DNA of 64,000 bases from Halictus rubicundus (Eukaryota; Arthropoda; Insecta; Hymenoptera; Halictidae). How positions within the stretch are numbered: position 1 is the stretch's first letter; the number at the start of each line of letters is the position of its first letter. Positions 63,601-64,000 of the stretch are shown piece by piece. The notes beneath the pieces were generated by a model. The model searched no databases and had not been told where the DNA came from. It was given only the letters and a program-made list of their open reading frames with translations. Location: positions 248,001 to 312,000 of the forward strand of contig NW_027488589.1 in assembly GCF_050948215.1 (NCBI RefSeq), written 5' to 3'. The position numbers and the translations under genes were made by a program.

Positions 63601-64000
63601 CCTCTATCCTATCCTATCGTCTATCCTATCCTCTATCCTATCCTATCCTCTATCCTATCCTATCCTCTATCCTATCCTATCCTCTATCCTATCCTATCCT
63701 CTATCCTATCCTATCCTCTATCATATCCTATCATCTATCATCAATCCTATCCTTTCCTGTATCCTATCCAATCCTCTATCCTATCCTATCCTCTATCCTA
63801 TCCTGTCCTCTATCCTATCCTATCCTCTATCCTATTCTCTATCCTATAATATCCTCTATCCTATCAAATCCCCTATCATATCCTCTATCCTATCCTATCC
63901 TGTATCCTATCCAATCCTCTATCCTATCCTATCATCTATCATCAATCCTATCCTTTCCTGTATCCTATCCAATCCTCTATCCGATCAAATCCCCTATCCT
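60631..64000. repeat. 17-bp CCTAT-type satellite array, return of family A
   Basis: From about 60.63 kb the family C variants stop and family A variants return: CCTGTCGTCTATCC, CAAATCCCC, CTTTTATCC, CGATCCTAGCC (about 61,123), the ATGCTCTATCC plus CCCCTATC landmark (61,578 and 62,792), the doubled 51-bp sub-repeat near 61,812, and CCCCTATCGTATCCTGTTC near 62,050. The array runs off the end of the window. No gene is visible. Confidence 0.95.
62042..64000. repeat. Higher-order satellite segment matching 3.8-5.75 kb and 7.3-9 kb
   Basis: The landmarks ATGCTCTATCGTATCC (62,174), TTGTCTATCCTATCC (62,347), the CCCCTATCATATCC landmark (62,792), and CCGATCAAATCCCC near the window end occur in the same order and nearly the same spacing as at 3948, 4121, 4549 and about 5715. 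The first part is even closer to 7,379 onward. Copies about 55-58 kb apart are thus more alike than neighbouring blocks B and C are to either. Confidence 0.78.

Noticed and set aside
757..63849. Dozens of long + strand reading frames in the satellite, 75 to 1,519 codons, of the SYPLSYPILYPILSSIL type
   Set aside because: They arise from a stop-free repetitive strand, occur in all three frames over the same DNA, begin at variant ATG or TTG triplets in the satellite and end at chance TAA or TGA variants. There is no codon-use signal, domain or splice evidence.
1..64000. True telomere tract
   Set aside because: I found no TTAGG or CCTAA runs. The pentamer is CCTAT with an interspersed heptamer, and complex higher-order duplication is unlike a telomerase-made tract. 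A subtelomeric location remains possible.

Overview
This is a eukaryotic window, almost certainly from an arthropod genome and most likely an insect. About 61 of the 64 kb is one very long simple-satellite array. The only non-satellite DNA is a single 2.9-kb GC-rich retrotransposon copy at about 24,099-27,035. I see no host protein-coding gene, tRNA, rRNA, CRISPR array or bacterial feature. The arthropod assignment rests on the retrotransposon, whose protein resembles the R1 clade of non-LTR elements, and on the resemblance of the satellite pentamer CCTAT to the insect telomere pentamer CCTAA. It is an inference.

Satellite. The basic monomer is 17 bp, CCTATCCTATCCTCTAT, built as 5+5+7 (CCTAT, CCTAT, CCTCTAT). 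It is always in the same orientation: the pyrimidine-rich strand is the + strand throughout and G is almost absent from it. Insertion or loss of a CCTAT gives 12- and 22-bp forms, and point variants give recognisable 17-mers. Strings of variant monomers are repeated at 0.05, 0.45-0.5, 1.1, 1.6, 2.25, 3.7 and 6.4-6.5 kb, so the array has nested higher-order structure. By marker variants it divides into family A (1-24,098 and about 27,036-36,000), family B (about 36,000-48,050, with a 1.6-kb unit in three copies), family C (about 48,050-60,630, with a 2.25-kb unit), and a return to family A (about 60,630-64,000) that closely matches the stretches near 4-9 kb.

Mobile element. On the minus strand lies a 5'-truncated non-LTR (LINE) retrotransposon. 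In sense order it has an open reading frame that starts in mid-protein at the truncation point, a reverse transcriptase domain with intact catalytic aspartates, a C-terminal CCHC zinc knuckle, a roughly 409-bp 3' UTR with a strong G/C hairpin, and a 16-nt poly(A) tail abutting the satellite. The upstream ORF1 and endonuclease domain are missing. The frame is undamaged over about 2.5 kb, which suggests a young insertion, and its GC-rich composition contrasts sharply with the array.

The long + strand reading frames in the satellite (up to about 1,500 codons) arise because the pyrimidine strand can form almost no stop codons. A 17-bp monomer is read in all three frames and gives a 17-residue periodic pseudo-protein; I do not call these genes. 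The most interesting possibility is that an R1-clade element uses a telomere-like CCTAT satellite as its target, in parallel with the telomere-repeat-specific TRAS and SART elements. One copy cannot establish target specificity.
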